Origin: Methylocystis bryophila
GTDB taxonomy: Bacteria > Pseudomonadota > Alphaproteobacteria > Rhizobiales > Beijerinckiaceae
Direction: 5' to 3'
DNA: 64,000 nt
Assembly (NCBI RefSeq): GCF_027925445.1
Contig: NZ_AP027149.1
Span: 248,001-312,000 of the forward strand
A program made the position numbers and the translations under genes. The notes below the pieces were generated by a model. It saw nothing but the letters and a program-made list of their open reading frames with translations, ran no database searches and had not been told where the DNA came from. Positions 43,082 to 52,322 of the stretch are shown here, piece after piece. Positions within the stretch are counted from its first letter, which is position 1. Each line of letters opens with the position of its first letter.

Positions 43082-44401
43082 TCACAGCCTGTGGTCCTCG
43101 ACGGAGGCGATGACCATCATGACGATGGCCCAGACCACGGTGAGGGCGACAAAAGTCAGCAGCGAAAAGGCGAAGCGACGCGGGTAGCGTGATTCCTCCG
43201 GTAGGGAGGGAGGAACGAAAACGCTCAAATAAATGTTCTGGCGAGTGGCCCGCAGCTGCGCGCGATCGAGATCCGCCTGGGCCAGCGCGTAAAGCCGCTC
43301 CGCCAACTGCCGCTGGATCTCCAATTCCTCGAATTTGGCGATCGAGGCCGCGACCGTCTGGCCGGCCCCTCCGGGCTGGCTCGTGATTCTGGCCTTGAGC
43401 TCCTTGATATGCGCCTCCGCTGCGTCGAGGTTTTTCCGCAGCACCTGCACCGTCGGGGCGTCCTCGGACATTTCGCGAGTGGCGACGAACAACTCGCTCT
43501 CGAGTTTTTCTTTTTCCGTCAACAGCGGCAGGAGAAGCTTGCCGATCTCGCCCATGGCCTGACCGGGATCGATGATACCAGCCTTGTCGCGAAACTCATG
43601 CAGTTCGGCTAACGACTTCTGCACGGCTTCGAAAGCGCGGCGCACTTCCTTCTCGGCCATTGCGGTGGCGTCGCGACGCGCGCGCTCCGAGATGCGGTTG
43701 ACCAGCGCCTCGCTCGTCTCGACCACGGCTCGACCGAGCGCCAACGCATCGTCTCGCCGAAAAGCCCGAAGCCTCACCGTGACGACGCCAGAAAGGGAGT
43801 CGACATAAGTATCGACCATGGAAAGCCAGTATTGCGTCAGCTCGTCGATCGACGCATCTCGCCTGAGCCGCGCCCAAAAATCCGCTTCCGGGCGGCGGAA
43901 GATCTCCCGCAGATTGAGCTTCGAGTTCATGTCGTCGACGATGGCGCGGCTGCGGATGTAGCTCGTGACGATGTAGGCGTTCTGCCCCGTGGCGGTGAAA
44001 GAGAACCCGGCCGATGAGGACGAAGATGACGCGTTCGCCGAGTCGGATGACGACTGCTCGGTCTCCACCGAGCGAACAGCAAACTTGCTTTCGACCGCGA
44101 ATTGATCGGAGGCGAAGAAAGCAAAATAGAGGACGACCGCCAGCGACGGAACCAAAACGAAGCCGATGAAGCTCAGGAGCACCGGCGGCGCGCTGGCGAG
44201 CGTCGTCGGCAGCGTGCGCACGGGAGCTGCCCCCACGACCCGTTCGATGTTTTCGAGGATCAGCTTCGCCGCGACGGGCCCTGCAGCGGCGACGGGACGA
44301 AGCCAGCCGACATTGACGGGAAGGCGCGGCAGATTCCCCAAAGGCGCGCTTAGGGGCGCGAGTTCCTCTTCCTTGCGGTCTGGAGCTTTGAGCTCTCGCA
44401 T
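43082..44401 (-). CDS. second KpsE-like polysaccharide export protein
   Basis: A 439-residue protein with the same plan as the KpsE-like protein at 23025: cytoplasmic N-terminal part (1-75), transmembrane helix (LLSFIGFVLVPSLAVVLYFA), SDQFAVESKFAVRS after it, then coiled-coil periplasmic part (about 235-390) and a C-terminal helix (FALTVVWAIVMMVIAS region). A serine tract (about 117-130, SSSDSANASSSSSS) after helix 1 is unusual and absent in the other copy. Last gene of the minus-strand run from 49890; it may serve a different polymer or chain length. Confidence 0.87.
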   Translation of the reverse strand: MRELKAPDRKEEELAPLSAPLGNLPRLPVNVGWLRPVAAAGPVAAKLILENIERVVGAAPVRTLPTTLASAPPVLLSFIGFVLVPSLAVVLYFAFFASDQFAVESKFAVRSVETEQSSSDSANASSSSSSAGFSFTATGQNAYIVTSYIRSRAIVDDMNSKLNLREIFRRPEADFWARLRRDASIDELTQYWLSMVDTYVDSLSGVVTVRLRAFRRDDALALGRAVVETSEALVNRISERARRDATAMAEKEVRRAFEAVQKSLAELHEFRDKAGIIDPGQAMGEIGKLLLPLLTEKEKLESELFVATREMSEDAPTVQVLRKNLDAAEAHIKELKARITSQPGGAGQTVAASIAKFEELEIQRQLAERLYALAQADLDRAQLRATRQNIYLSVFVPPSLPEESRYPRRFAFSLLTFVALTVVWAIVMMVIASVEDHRL

Positions 44402-44473
44402 CTTCTCAGAAGCCTATTATCGCGCGCGAGTCCAAAAGATGCTCAACTAGAGAGTCGCCGAACACAGAGGTCC

Positions 44474-45508
44474 TCAAATCGCGGTCTCAATCGCCTCGCG
44501 CACGGTCTGGTAGACTTCAAGATCCTGCTCGAGCAGCAGCTCCGCCTCGGGCACGAGCCGCAGACACTTAGCAAGATCCTGAACTTTTGAGAAGCTGTGC
44601 AGACTGGGCATCGCGCCGGTCGGAAGCTGCATAAGGGCTTCCAGCGCATCCAGAAACAGGTCCTCGTCCTCGCGCAATCCGATCAGCGAAAATGTGGAGA
44701 GAGATGCGAGCGCTCTGGCCACCGCGCCCTTTGGCGGCGGCTCGTCGAGCGAATCCCCTGCGAACTGTCGGGTCATAGGATTGGTAAGCACAGCAATGGC
44801 TTCTTTCGAGATCGCGTCAAAGGCGCGTAGCAAGCTCTTTTCATCCGGTTCGACGGCTTGAGAGAATTCGATCGCCGATCGATAAGTAATCACATCCCGC
44901 GGCCCCAGAACCTGTTTGGAGAGCTTGGGCACGTTCTTTAGCATCAAGAGCCGCTCCGCCAACTCCACATAAGGGTCCTGGATGAGCGCGATGCAGCGGA
45001 ATCGATCATGAAGATGGTTCTCATAGGGCTTGAAAGCCACACGGCCGCTCAAGTAGATCGATGAGGCGTTATTGAGCTGCAGCATCTGCGTCGCCGTCTC
45101 GCGGCCGTGACGATCCACCCCTTTGTGAAAGAATTGGAACTTGTGCTCGGCATGCTCATCGAGCCGCCACAGAGGAAACAAGTGCGTCTCGAACCGAAAA
45201 ATTTTCTCTTGTGTCACGTCGGCCGTTTGCCTGCGCCGGTAGATCAGGATGTCCGTGTCAGCATCATAAAGTTCAAGCCCACTGTTTTGGGCCAGGCTCG
45301 GCACCGTCGACTCATCGACCGTAAACCCGCATCGCCCGGTTCCATGCCTTCCGGCAGCGACAAGGGACGGACGTTCTTCCAGACAGGGAAATTCAGTCAG
45401 AACCGAGCCGGAATCGCGGACTCGCAGCGTCGGCGATTTAGTGAAATCGTCAGGAACCAGATAGCCGACAATCTGGTTTCCTCTGTCTGCTTCAATGTTG
45501 AAGAGCAT
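44474..45508 (-). CDS. hypothetical protein of 344 residues
   Basis: An intact gene with no family I recognise. The N-terminal half is beta-rich (QIVGYLVPDDFTKSPTLRVR, KIFRFETHLFPLWRLDEHAE), with the pattern SIYLSGRVAFKPYENHLHDR in the middle; the C-terminal half is helical, charged and leucine-rich. No signal peptide or membrane helix. It sits between a glycosyltransferase gene and the second kpsE-like gene, 40 and 72 bases away, so a role in glycan assembly or its control is suggested by context only. Confidence 0.7.
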   Translation of the reverse strand: MLFNIEADRGNQIVGYLVPDDFTKSPTLRVRDSGSVLTEFPCLEERPSLVAAGRHGTGRCGFTVDESTVPSLAQNSGLELYDADTDILIYRRRQTADVTQEKIFRFETHLFPLWRLDEHAEHKFQFFHKGVDRHGRETATQMLQLNNASSIYLSGRVAFKPYENHLHDRFRCIALIQDPYVELAERLLMLKNVPKLSKQVLGPRDVITYRSAIEFSQAVEPDEKSLLRAFDAISKEAIAVLTNPMTRQFAGDSLDEPPPKGAVARALASLSTFSLIGLREDEDLFLDALEALMQLPTGAMPSLHSFSKVQDLAKCLRLVPEAELLLEQDLEVYQTVREAIETAI

Positions 45509-45548
45509 AATCGAGGTGCTGCCTGGGACCCGCTGGCGCTACGAAGGC

Positions 45549-47552
45549 TCACCCCAACGCAGCTTGGCGAGCGAATAGCGACAGACCTGGGTGAAAATAT
45601 GGATCGTCGCGGATGACGGCGCGCCAGCGCGCCCGAAAATAATCGCGCTCTTTGGCGTAGACGCTGAGCGGACGCGCCCCCGCCCCGCCCCGGGTCGCCG
45701 ATTCCTTGTGGATGAGGCGCACCTGCGGCGTATAACAGTTCGTCCAACCCCTTTCGGCCAATCGCAGGCACAAATCTACATCATTGAATTCAATGGGTAA
45801 GTTCTCCTCATCGAAGCCCCCGACGGCCATGAATTTGCTCCGCTCGACGCCCAAGCAGGCCGCCGTGACGGCGCTAACTTCTTTCACGAAGCGGGTCCTA
45901 TCCAGCCACGATGGCGCGTCCGGCGTCTGTAGGGCTTCGAAGTGCCCTGCGTCCTGGCCGATCCCCACGGCCACGCCGGCATGCTGAACCAGGCCATTGG
46001 GATAGAGCAGCAGGCAGCCGACGGCGCCCAAGCTTTCTTCGAGAGCAAGTTGGCTTAGCTGCTCGAGCCAGTCCGGCGTGAGGACGACGGTGTCATTGTT
46101 GAGGAAAACCAGGACGTCGCCTGAGCTTTGCCGGGCCGCCTCGTTGTTGAAGGCGGCGAAATTGAAAGGACCCGGCCGGCGGCGGAGCTGCACACGTCGA
46201 TCTCTCGAGGCGCGATCCAAAATCGATAACGCCTTAGCCTGGCGCGTGTCATTGTCGATGATGACGAGCTCGAACCGCGAGTGGGTGGACAAGCCGAGCA
46301 CGCTGTCGAGACATGGACCTAACAGATCCGCGCGATCTCGCGTAGGAAGCAGGATCGATATAGATGGCGGCTCGCGCATCGTGCGAACCGTCTCGATTGG
46401 CGCCGGCTCGCACAGTGTCTCTCTTGCCTCGCGCCTGCGCGTGAGGAGGCACCGCCGCAAATGCACGATCTCGTCCCGAGCAAGCTTCGGCGCTATCACC
46501 TGCGTGCAGCGCTGAAAATCTGCGGCGTTGAGCGGGACGAGCCCTGAGTCGAGCTCGCTCGCGCGAAGAAAAACGCTTCGGCCGAGATAAGGGCGCGCGG
46601 CGGCAAAGAGCGGGCTCCAGTTGGGCTTGAGCAAGGGCGTCGTCTCCTCGCCTTCGACCACCCACTCGTCACTGTAGAAGAGCTTTGCCCCTGGAAAGCG
46701 CGCCAACTCCTCCGTCACCAGCGCAAACGCGTGCGGCGCGAGCGCGTCGCCGGCTCGAAGCAGGAGCAGGAAGCTCTCTCCCTCGAGCAGCTTTTGTTTT
46801 CCATTCTCACTGACAAAACGGGTCACGAGAGGGTCATGACATGGCCCCAACGCCTCGGACCCGGCGATGACCACCCTGAAATTTTCATAGACCTGCGCGC
46901 GCAAGGACGCCATTGTGCGCGCGAGCGACTCCTCTGTGGCGTCCTGCGAATCGATCACAGCGAGATAGGCTGGGCCCCCTCGCCAATCCGTGCGCGCCGC
47001 GTCCAGCCCGGCGGGGTCCGCGCCGCGTTCCCGCTCCGCGCGCCACTCTCGAGAGCGCTCCAGCGGCTCGGCGCCGATGGCCCAGGCCACTGCGTTCTCT
47101 GCCTCGGCGAAATAGCCGAATGAAGCGGCGAGCAGGATATCGAACATCTTGCGCGGCCGCTTTGCCCAAACCATCGCAGCGATTTCCAGGAGTTTGAGCG
47201 GCCTGACGTTTTCGACGACGAAGTCGAATCGGCCGACTCTCACCGCGGGGCTGATCAGGACGCTCCTCAAATCCTTCGGCGCAGCCCCGCGCCAAATGCC
47301 GACGCCCGCAATGGGCCCAGGCAGGGTACGGTCTGTCTCGCCCGAGGCCGTCACAAATCGAAGGATCGGTCGCACAGGGTCATCGTAAATGCTTGACCGG
47401 TAAGTGATTTCTATGAACCAGCTCAACTCGAAACGCGCCAATGACTTGAACCGCAGCCAGGGTTCGGCGGATGTCGCAACCGTGCGGCCGTTCTCGATCA
47501 CAATGCCGGCTTCGGGCTCAAGCTCGCATGGCAGGGTCGGATCAGGGATCAT
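45549..47552 (-). CDS. GT2 glycosyltransferase with N-terminal accessory domains
   Basis: A 667-residue protein. The N-terminal 180 residues form an unnamed beta-rich domain; a degenerate GT2 domain follows (about 190-350; YLAVIDSQDATEESLARTM, FSDEWV-like KLFYSDEWVVEGEE), then a full C-terminal GT2 domain (about 400-640; ISILLPTRDRADLLGPCLDS, LVIIDNDTRQAKALSI, VLVFLNNDTVVLTPDWLEQ, NDVDLCLRLAE). It resembles the two-domain enzyme at 20036. The ATG at 47552 lies 16 bases from the end of the upstream gene, consistent with an operon. Confidence 0.88.
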   Translation of the reverse strand: MIPDPTLPCELEPEAGIVIENGRTVATSAEPWLRFKSLARFELSWFIEITYRSSIYDDPVRPILRFVTASGETDRTLPGPIAGVGIWRGAAPKDLRSVLISPAVRVGRFDFVVENVRPLKLLEIAAMVWAKRPRKMFDILLAASFGYFAEAENAVAWAIGAEPLERSREWRAERERGADPAGLDAARTDWRGGPAYLAVIDSQDATEESLARTMASLRAQVYENFRVVIAGSEALGPCHDPLVTRFVSENGKQKLLEGESFLLLLRAGDALAPHAFALVTEELARFPGAKLFYSDEWVVEGEETTPLLKPNWSPLFAAARPYLGRSVFLRASELDSGLVPLNAADFQRCTQVIAPKLARDEIVHLRRCLLTRRREARETLCEPAPIETVRTMREPPSISILLPTRDRADLLGPCLDSVLGLSTHSRFELVIIDNDTRQAKALSILDRASRDRRVQLRRRPGPFNFAAFNNEAARQSSGDVLVFLNNDTVVLTPDWLEQLSQLALEESLGAVGCLLLYPNGLVQHAGVAVGIGQDAGHFEALQTPDAPSWLDRTRFVKEVSAVTAACLGVERSKFMAVGGFDEENLPIEFNDVDLCLRLAERGWTNCYTPQVRLIHKESATRGGAGARPLSVYAKERDYFRARWRAVIRDDPYFHPGLSLFARQAALG

Positions 47553-47568
47553 CGTTTCGGCCGATCGC

Positions 47569-49020
47569 CTAATGCGCGGCGCCGGGCGACGACGGGGCGC
47601 TCCACAGCTCCTCGACATAGCCCTGACGGATCCAACTGCGGAAGCGATAGCGTCGCGTGAAGCCGAATTCGGGCAGGAGCGCGCCGACGAGGGACTGGCG
47701 ATCGTTAGGCCCGCGAATCTCTCGATTGCCCTCCTGATTTATGCTGAGCAAGAGCGGCGCCCAGAGCGGAATACGTCTGAAATAGTCTCGGCAGACCGCG
47801 TCGCCCATCTCCGGGAAGGAGTCGCAGTTGAGTGCAATGTCGGCGGAAAGCTCCAAGCGCTGCGATGCGCTCGGTGCGAAGACGAGAGAAATCCCGTCTC
47901 CCTCATCCTTCTCTGAAGCTCCGAGGGAAATGCTTGCTTCAGGAAGCGTCCTGCGCAGATAGAAATATTGCATTGCGCACACTGTGGGCAGGTCGATGAT
48001 CGTGTAGCGCCGCACGCCGCGCAGCCACGCATATTGCGCGACCTTTCCAAATCCGCCGCCGATCTCGCAAATCGCTGGCTTTGACTGACCGCTCGCCTCT
48101 ATCGCGCGGAGCGCGGCGTAGAGGGCTTGAATGTCTCGGCCATGAAGAACCTTATCGCGGATCGCCAGGCCATAGAGTCCGTCGAAGACATCCGGAAAGA
48201 CGATCGCCTGTCCGAGCGCCGCCTCGATCTTGTCGACCAGGACGCTTTGGTCCGTGACCAAAGTCTCGCCAACGAGATCCTGCTCCGCGCATTCGGCGCG
48301 GGCGATACGCATGTATTGGACAAGCGAGGCGAGCATGTCATGGAAAGGGACGACCGCCGCCCGCCGGCCTTCCGGCGAGGCTGCGAGGAAGTCTCTATAA
48401 GCGCGGTCTCCCTGGGCGAGGCCCACAGATTCGGGAGATCTCTGCACGGCGACCAAGTGCTCGGCGAGGGGACGAGGATCGGAACCTTCAAGGCAAGCCA
48501 GGAGGGATCGGTGACGGTTCGCGACGATCTCGCCCCACATTGTTTTGCGATCGAGCAGAGCGCTTGCGGCTCTGTTCCCCATCGCCTCGCGCCATGCGCG
48601 CTGGAGCGCCCCGGCGATCTCGACGTCGAGAGCGTCAACGCTGCGCATTGATAAAGCTGGCCGCAGCAAGGGCAGACCGCGTGCGGCAGAGTTCATCAAA
48701 TCGGGAAGCTGTCGACTGCCGCTGTCGATGAGCCAGAATTCGCTCTGCGCCACCTTGACCGCGATCGTCTCCTCGGGGAAATCTCCCGGCGGCAACGGGA
48801 AGTTGAAGCCGTGCCGGCCGTCTCCGATCCCGTTCGCCGCGAGATCCGCTCTAAAGAGGTCGGCTTTCGAAGAGCCGATCAGCGCGCCGGCCGAGTAGAT
48901 TTCTACGCGCAAGCCGCAGTGAGGCCGCAGCCGGTCCCAAACCCAGCCGCGCACCTCTCCGCCGCCGCAGGAATCGACGTAGCCTCTGAATTCAGGCGGT
49001 TTCCTGCGGAAAAACGGCAT
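47569..49020 (-). CDS. putative sugar O-methyltransferase
   Basis: A 483-residue protein. An N-terminal module (about 10-110; GYVDSCGGGEVRGWVWDRLR, KADLFRADLAANGIGDGRHG) is of a kind often joined to glycan enzymes. The C-terminal 280 residues match the putative sugar O-methyltransferase family: KPAICEIGGGFGKVAQYAWL, RYTIIDLPTVCAMQYFYL, and LSADIALNCDSFPEM. It probably O-methylates a sugar of the repeat unit. It follows the methyltransferase gene at 49072 by about 50 bases. Confidence 0.85.
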   Translation of the reverse strand: MPFFRRKPPEFRGYVDSCGGGEVRGWVWDRLRPHCGLRVEIYSAGALIGSSKADLFRADLAANGIGDGRHGFNFPLPPGDFPEETIAVKVAQSEFWLIDSGSRQLPDLMNSAARGLPLLRPALSMRSVDALDVEIAGALQRAWREAMGNRAASALLDRKTMWGEIVANRHRSLLACLEGSDPRPLAEHLVAVQRSPESVGLAQGDRAYRDFLAASPEGRRAAVVPFHDMLASLVQYMRIARAECAEQDLVGETLVTDQSVLVDKIEAALGQAIVFPDVFDGLYGLAIRDKVLHGRDIQALYAALRAIEASGQSKPAICEIGGGFGKVAQYAWLRGVRRYTIIDLPTVCAMQYFYLRRTLPEASISLGASEKDEGDGISLVFAPSASQRLELSADIALNCDSFPEMGDAVCRDYFRRIPLWAPLLLSINQEGNREIRGPNDRQSLVGALLPEFGFTRRYRFRSWIRQGYVEELWSAPSSPGAAH

Positions 49021-49071
49021 GGAAGAGCTTCAGCGCCGATTTCTTGCCGCTCGTAGCGCGCCCGCTGGCGG

Positions 49072-49890
49072 CTATTTGCGCGCAAAGATGGAAATAGCCG
49101 GGCCAAAAAGATGCCCCGGTTCTTCATGAGCGGTTTGGATGTCATGAAAGCCCATCGCTTTCAATGCTTCGAAGAGATCCTCGTGGTCAAGCCAGCGATG
49201 CTCGTCCTGCATCCCCCCACAAAAGGCGGGATTGGCCTCGGCTTGCAAATAGGTGCGCCGATGGGCTTTGACCTTCACGCCGTGAAAGAGATGCTCTTCG
49301 ACTTCCGGCGAAAAGACGACGCGACGCGGGTCGTCGGGCGGCATGTGCGTCTCCCAGACGAGATGCGTCCACATATACACTGCAGATGATTTTTGCGCGA
49401 TGAGGTCCAGGAGACGCAGAGGGTCGCGCTGGTGGTATAGGACGCCCGAGGCGACGATCAGATCATAGGTCTTTTCGGAGTTCTCGAGCCATTTTACGAA
49501 GTCGCCGAGCCAGAAGCGGGATCGAGGGAGCCCGATAATCTCCTTGGCCACAAGACAACGCATGAAGGCCAATTGATTGGCCTCGACAGCGTCAACCTGC
49601 GCGCCCGCCCGATCCAACATGAAGGTGTGGCCGGCCTCGAGCGGCCCCAGTTCCAGCACCTCCCGCCCTTCGAGCGAGCCGTAGCATTGGATCGCCCAAG
49701 CGATACGCGGGTCCGCATAGGTGGCGAGCGCCCCGGCTTTCACCCCATGTTCGGGCGGCAGGCTCGTGCTCCATCCAGGGATCGCATCGACGGCGTTCTG
49801 ATGTGAGGGCGCCAGGGGGACATATCGCTCGAAGATCGGCGGAGGCTTCTGCTTCTTCTCGCCGAATAATGCGCCCCACTTCTTGATCAT
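49072..49890 (-). CDS. SAM-dependent methyltransferase, class I
   Basis: A 272-residue class I methyltransferase: REVLELGPLEAGHTFMLDRA (SAM loop), VDAVEANQLAFMRCLVAKEI, RFWLGDFVKWLE, and TYDLIVASGVLYHQRDPLRL with the VLYH motif of small-molecule methyltransferases. First gene of the minus-strand run through the second kpsE-like gene. The ATG at 49890 (MIKKWGALFG) is preferred to a GTG at 49902; neither has a strong ribosome-binding site. Confidence 0.85.
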   Translation of the reverse strand: MIKKWGALFGEKKQKPPPIFERYVPLAPSHQNAVDAIPGWSTSLPPEHGVKAGALATYADPRIAWAIQCYGSLEGREVLELGPLEAGHTFMLDRAGAQVDAVEANQLAFMRCLVAKEIIGLPRSRFWLGDFVKWLENSEKTYDLIVASGVLYHQRDPLRLLDLIAQKSSAVYMWTHLVWETHMPPDDPRRVVFSPEVEEHLFHGVKVKAHRRTYLQAEANPAFCGGMQDEHRWLDHEDLFEALKAMGFHDIQTAHEEPGHLFGPAISIFARK

Positions 49891-50039
49891 CGGCGTCACC
49901 ACGTCATGCGCTCTGTCGCGCGCCGAAGTGGGGAGAAACCGGAGCGATTGACAGGCTCGCCGTTTCGCCTTCTGCGTCCTGTGTCGGACTTTTTCACTAT
50001 CTTGCCTTCGATAAGCGCGCGGCCTGAAGGCGCATTCAT

Positions 50040-50600
50040 ATGCAGCAATCCGACCTAATCCAGGTTCCCATACCTCAGGGACCGCTTTGGGTCCAGAACG
50101 CCGGCGAGTCCCCTAAGGACAATCTCTTCCACGAATTGGAAAGAGTCGCTGTGGGCCAAATTCTACTCGGAGCGCTCTCAGGCGGCCCCTCGCTGCGGAC
50201 TCTATGCGCAGGGTATAGGCAAGGCGCGCCGGAAGCGCGCCAAATCGCTGATCGGTTTCATCTACTGCAGGATCTGCGCGAGCGGACTAAGCACCAGTTA
50301 AGCCGCTCCGACAAGGGCTTGGCGTGTCCCTCCTTGCCCTGAGCTGTGGGCGCAGACGTTGGCTTGATTGCTTGCAGCACGCCAGGGCGGTAAGTGATCG
50401 CGGAGGACCGCTATCTTAAGCGACTTGCTCATCAACCTTCGCGACAGGACATGTTTGAAAAGGTCCAGATTCTGAAAGCTGAGGGAAGGAACATTCGCGG
50501 CATCGCTTTGGAAATGGGCGTCAATTGGCGCACCGCCAGGAAGTGGGTGCACGCACCCAAAAAGAAGCCCGGCCCAAGGCCAGGCTTCTCGCTGGTCAGG
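50040..50600 (+). pseudogene. ISL3-family transposase fragment, N-terminal/middle part
   Basis: Two pieces in different frames follow the ISL3 transposase order. At about 50205-50310: GYRQGAPEARQIADRFHLLQ and DLRERTKHQLSR, a hallmark of the DDE domain. At about 50445-50600: QDMFEKVQILKAEGRNIRGI and WRTARKWVHAPKKKPGPRPG, the HTH insert. Frame changes lie between. The sequence stops where the OMP gene begins; a later part of such a protein is found at 56452-56595 on the same strand. Confidence 0.75.
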
Positions 50601-50613
50601 CTGTTGCTGTCGA

Positions 50614-51582
50614 TCAATATTTGGCGAGCACCGCCGCAGGTGCAAACCAGTTGAAGTGATAATTGACGCCGGCGCGGACGATGTTGCCGTTGAAGTGCGC
50701 CCGGGACTGCGAGGCGATGACGGCAGCAGATCCGCTGGCGGCTACCAAGGACCCACTGTTGTAAGCCAGCGCGCCGTTCCCCCAGGTCGTCGTCCCGAGG
50801 TCGTAGTAAAGATACTCGACCTTGGCGCTCCAGTTCGGCAGGAACATCCACTCGAGGCCGCCGCCCGCCGTCCAGCCGACGAGCGTGTTGGAATGAGATC
50901 CACTCGTCGCAGCGGCGGGTTGCACGCAAGCGCCGGGGACCGGGGTCGCGCTACAGTCATTGTTGAACTGCGCGATCGAGGTCGAGCCGCTCACGCCCCC
51001 GTAAGCGAGGCCGCCCGTGCCATAGACGAGCAAGATCGGCGAGACCAGGAAGCCGAGGCGACCGCGCACCGTGCCGATGTAATCGAGGCTACGGCTGCTG
51101 CTGATGCTGGTGGTGTGGACCTCAGAAGCGCCGACGAAGGGGAAGGGGCCGACCTCAGAGAACGCGCTGGCTGTGCTCTTGCTGGAAGCGACGCCCTGGA
51201 TGTCCGCTTCAAGGCCGATAAGCCACGAGCTTCCGAAGCGGCCTGCGTCGAACTGGTAGTTATAGCCAATCTGGCCGCCACCGATGAAACCGCCGTTGCT
51301 TCCGGCGGGGAGGATGCCGGTTGCGCCAAAGGCCGCCATGCCCGCCCAGGAGACTCCGGTGGCAGGATTAGGGAAGTCGGCAATCGGGCTGGAGACGATA
51401 GTGATCGACTGGCTGTTGCTAAAGGTGCCGCCGGCGTTCAAACCGACGTAAAAGCCCGTCCATGTCGGGGGCGGCGGTGGCGGGATGATGGCCGGCCCCT
51501 TGTTGATGGGGAGGTCGGCTGCGAAGGCCGAAGCGGTCAGCGCCAGGCTGAGCGCGGTTGCGGAAAGGAGTATCTTTTTCAT
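50614..51582 (-). CDS. outer-membrane beta-barrel protein (Omp25/OmpA-barrel type)
   Basis: A 322-residue porin-like protein with a signal peptide (MKKILLSATALSLALTASAF, cleavage at AFA-ADL) and a Pro-rich start to the mature part. TWTGFYVGLNAGGTFSNSQ opens the barrel; alternating strands follow, such as GSSWLIGLEADIQGVASSK and GTVRGRLGFLVSPILLVYGT, closing with aromatic C-terminal strands (VEYLYYDLGTT, VRAGVNYHFNWF). This layout is common in Rhizobiales Omp25-like proteins. GGAGACGGGG precedes the ATG at 51582. It lies between transposase fragments. Confidence 0.9.
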   Translation of the reverse strand: MKKILLSATALSLALTASAFAADLPINKGPAIIPPPPPPTWTGFYVGLNAGGTFSNSQSITIVSSPIADFPNPATGVSWAGMAAFGATGILPAGSNGGFIGGGQIGYNYQFDAGRFGSSWLIGLEADIQGVASSKSTASAFSEVGPFPFVGASEVHTTSISSSRSLDYIGTVRGRLGFLVSPILLVYGTGGLAYGGVSGSTSIAQFNNDCSATPVPGACVQPAAATSGSHSNTLVGWTAGGGLEWMFLPNWSAKVEYLYYDLGTTTWGNGALAYNSGSLVAASGSAAVIASQSRAHFNGNIVRAGVNYHFNWFAPAAVLAKY

Positions 51583-52322
51583 CCCCGTCTCCATCCTGAA
51601 GTTCAAGAAGAGCTCGACGCTGCGCTTGCGAAGTAACGATCGCTAAGCTGTCGCTTTTCAATTAGTACTGAAGGCGAACGAGCGTCAATAGAGCGCGCTT
51701 GCAACCGCCCATGAAATTGGCCTGCAGCGGCTTTTTTCCTTCAGGCGTGGCAAATGTGCAACACTTCACGCGGAGTACATGCCAAGTCGTGGGGTTTGTC
51801 GCGCTGATGACCGCATGGTCCGATCGGAAACCTGATAGAGCCGCCTGACGGCGTTTTCTCTAGAATGGCAACGCGCACGTCGAGGAAGGGCTGCAATTCC
51901 GACGAAGGTCGTTTTGAAATCGGCGACCGATCGTCGCGCTCCTCCATAGTCCTTGCCCGCGATCAATTTGAAATGCCGGCGTTCATCGCGCCGCCCACTG
52001 GCAGCAGTCCCGAAAGCAGCTTCGCAACCTTCACGAAGGGCGCGAGCGCGCCAAATTTGGTGACATAAGCGAACTCAGGGGCTATGCCGCCCCGAGCATC
52101 AACGTCAAGAAATTTCTCTGCTTCCCCGCGATTTCACGTCTTTGCGGCTCGGCGAACCGACGAACTCGAAGCGGCACATTGCAAAAGAGGGATCGAAACG
52201 TGAGGGATCGGTATCCGGTGCTGGACGAGGTCAATCCGCAACGCGCTCGGCAGTGGAAGCGTCGTAGACGAGATTCATTTCGACCGATCGCTTCACGGGT
52301 AAAATCCGCGTGGCCCATCAAC
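51583..52322. other. intergenic stretch with an ISKra4-like transposase scrap
   Basis: About 740 bases. On the minus strand near 51970-52120 one frame reads APEFAYVTKFGALAPFVKVA then KLLSGLLPVGGAMNAG before a stop; this follows the N-terminal pattern of ISKra4-type transposases. The rest has no recognisable gene. The OMP promoter must lie near 51590-51700. Confidence 0.5.
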
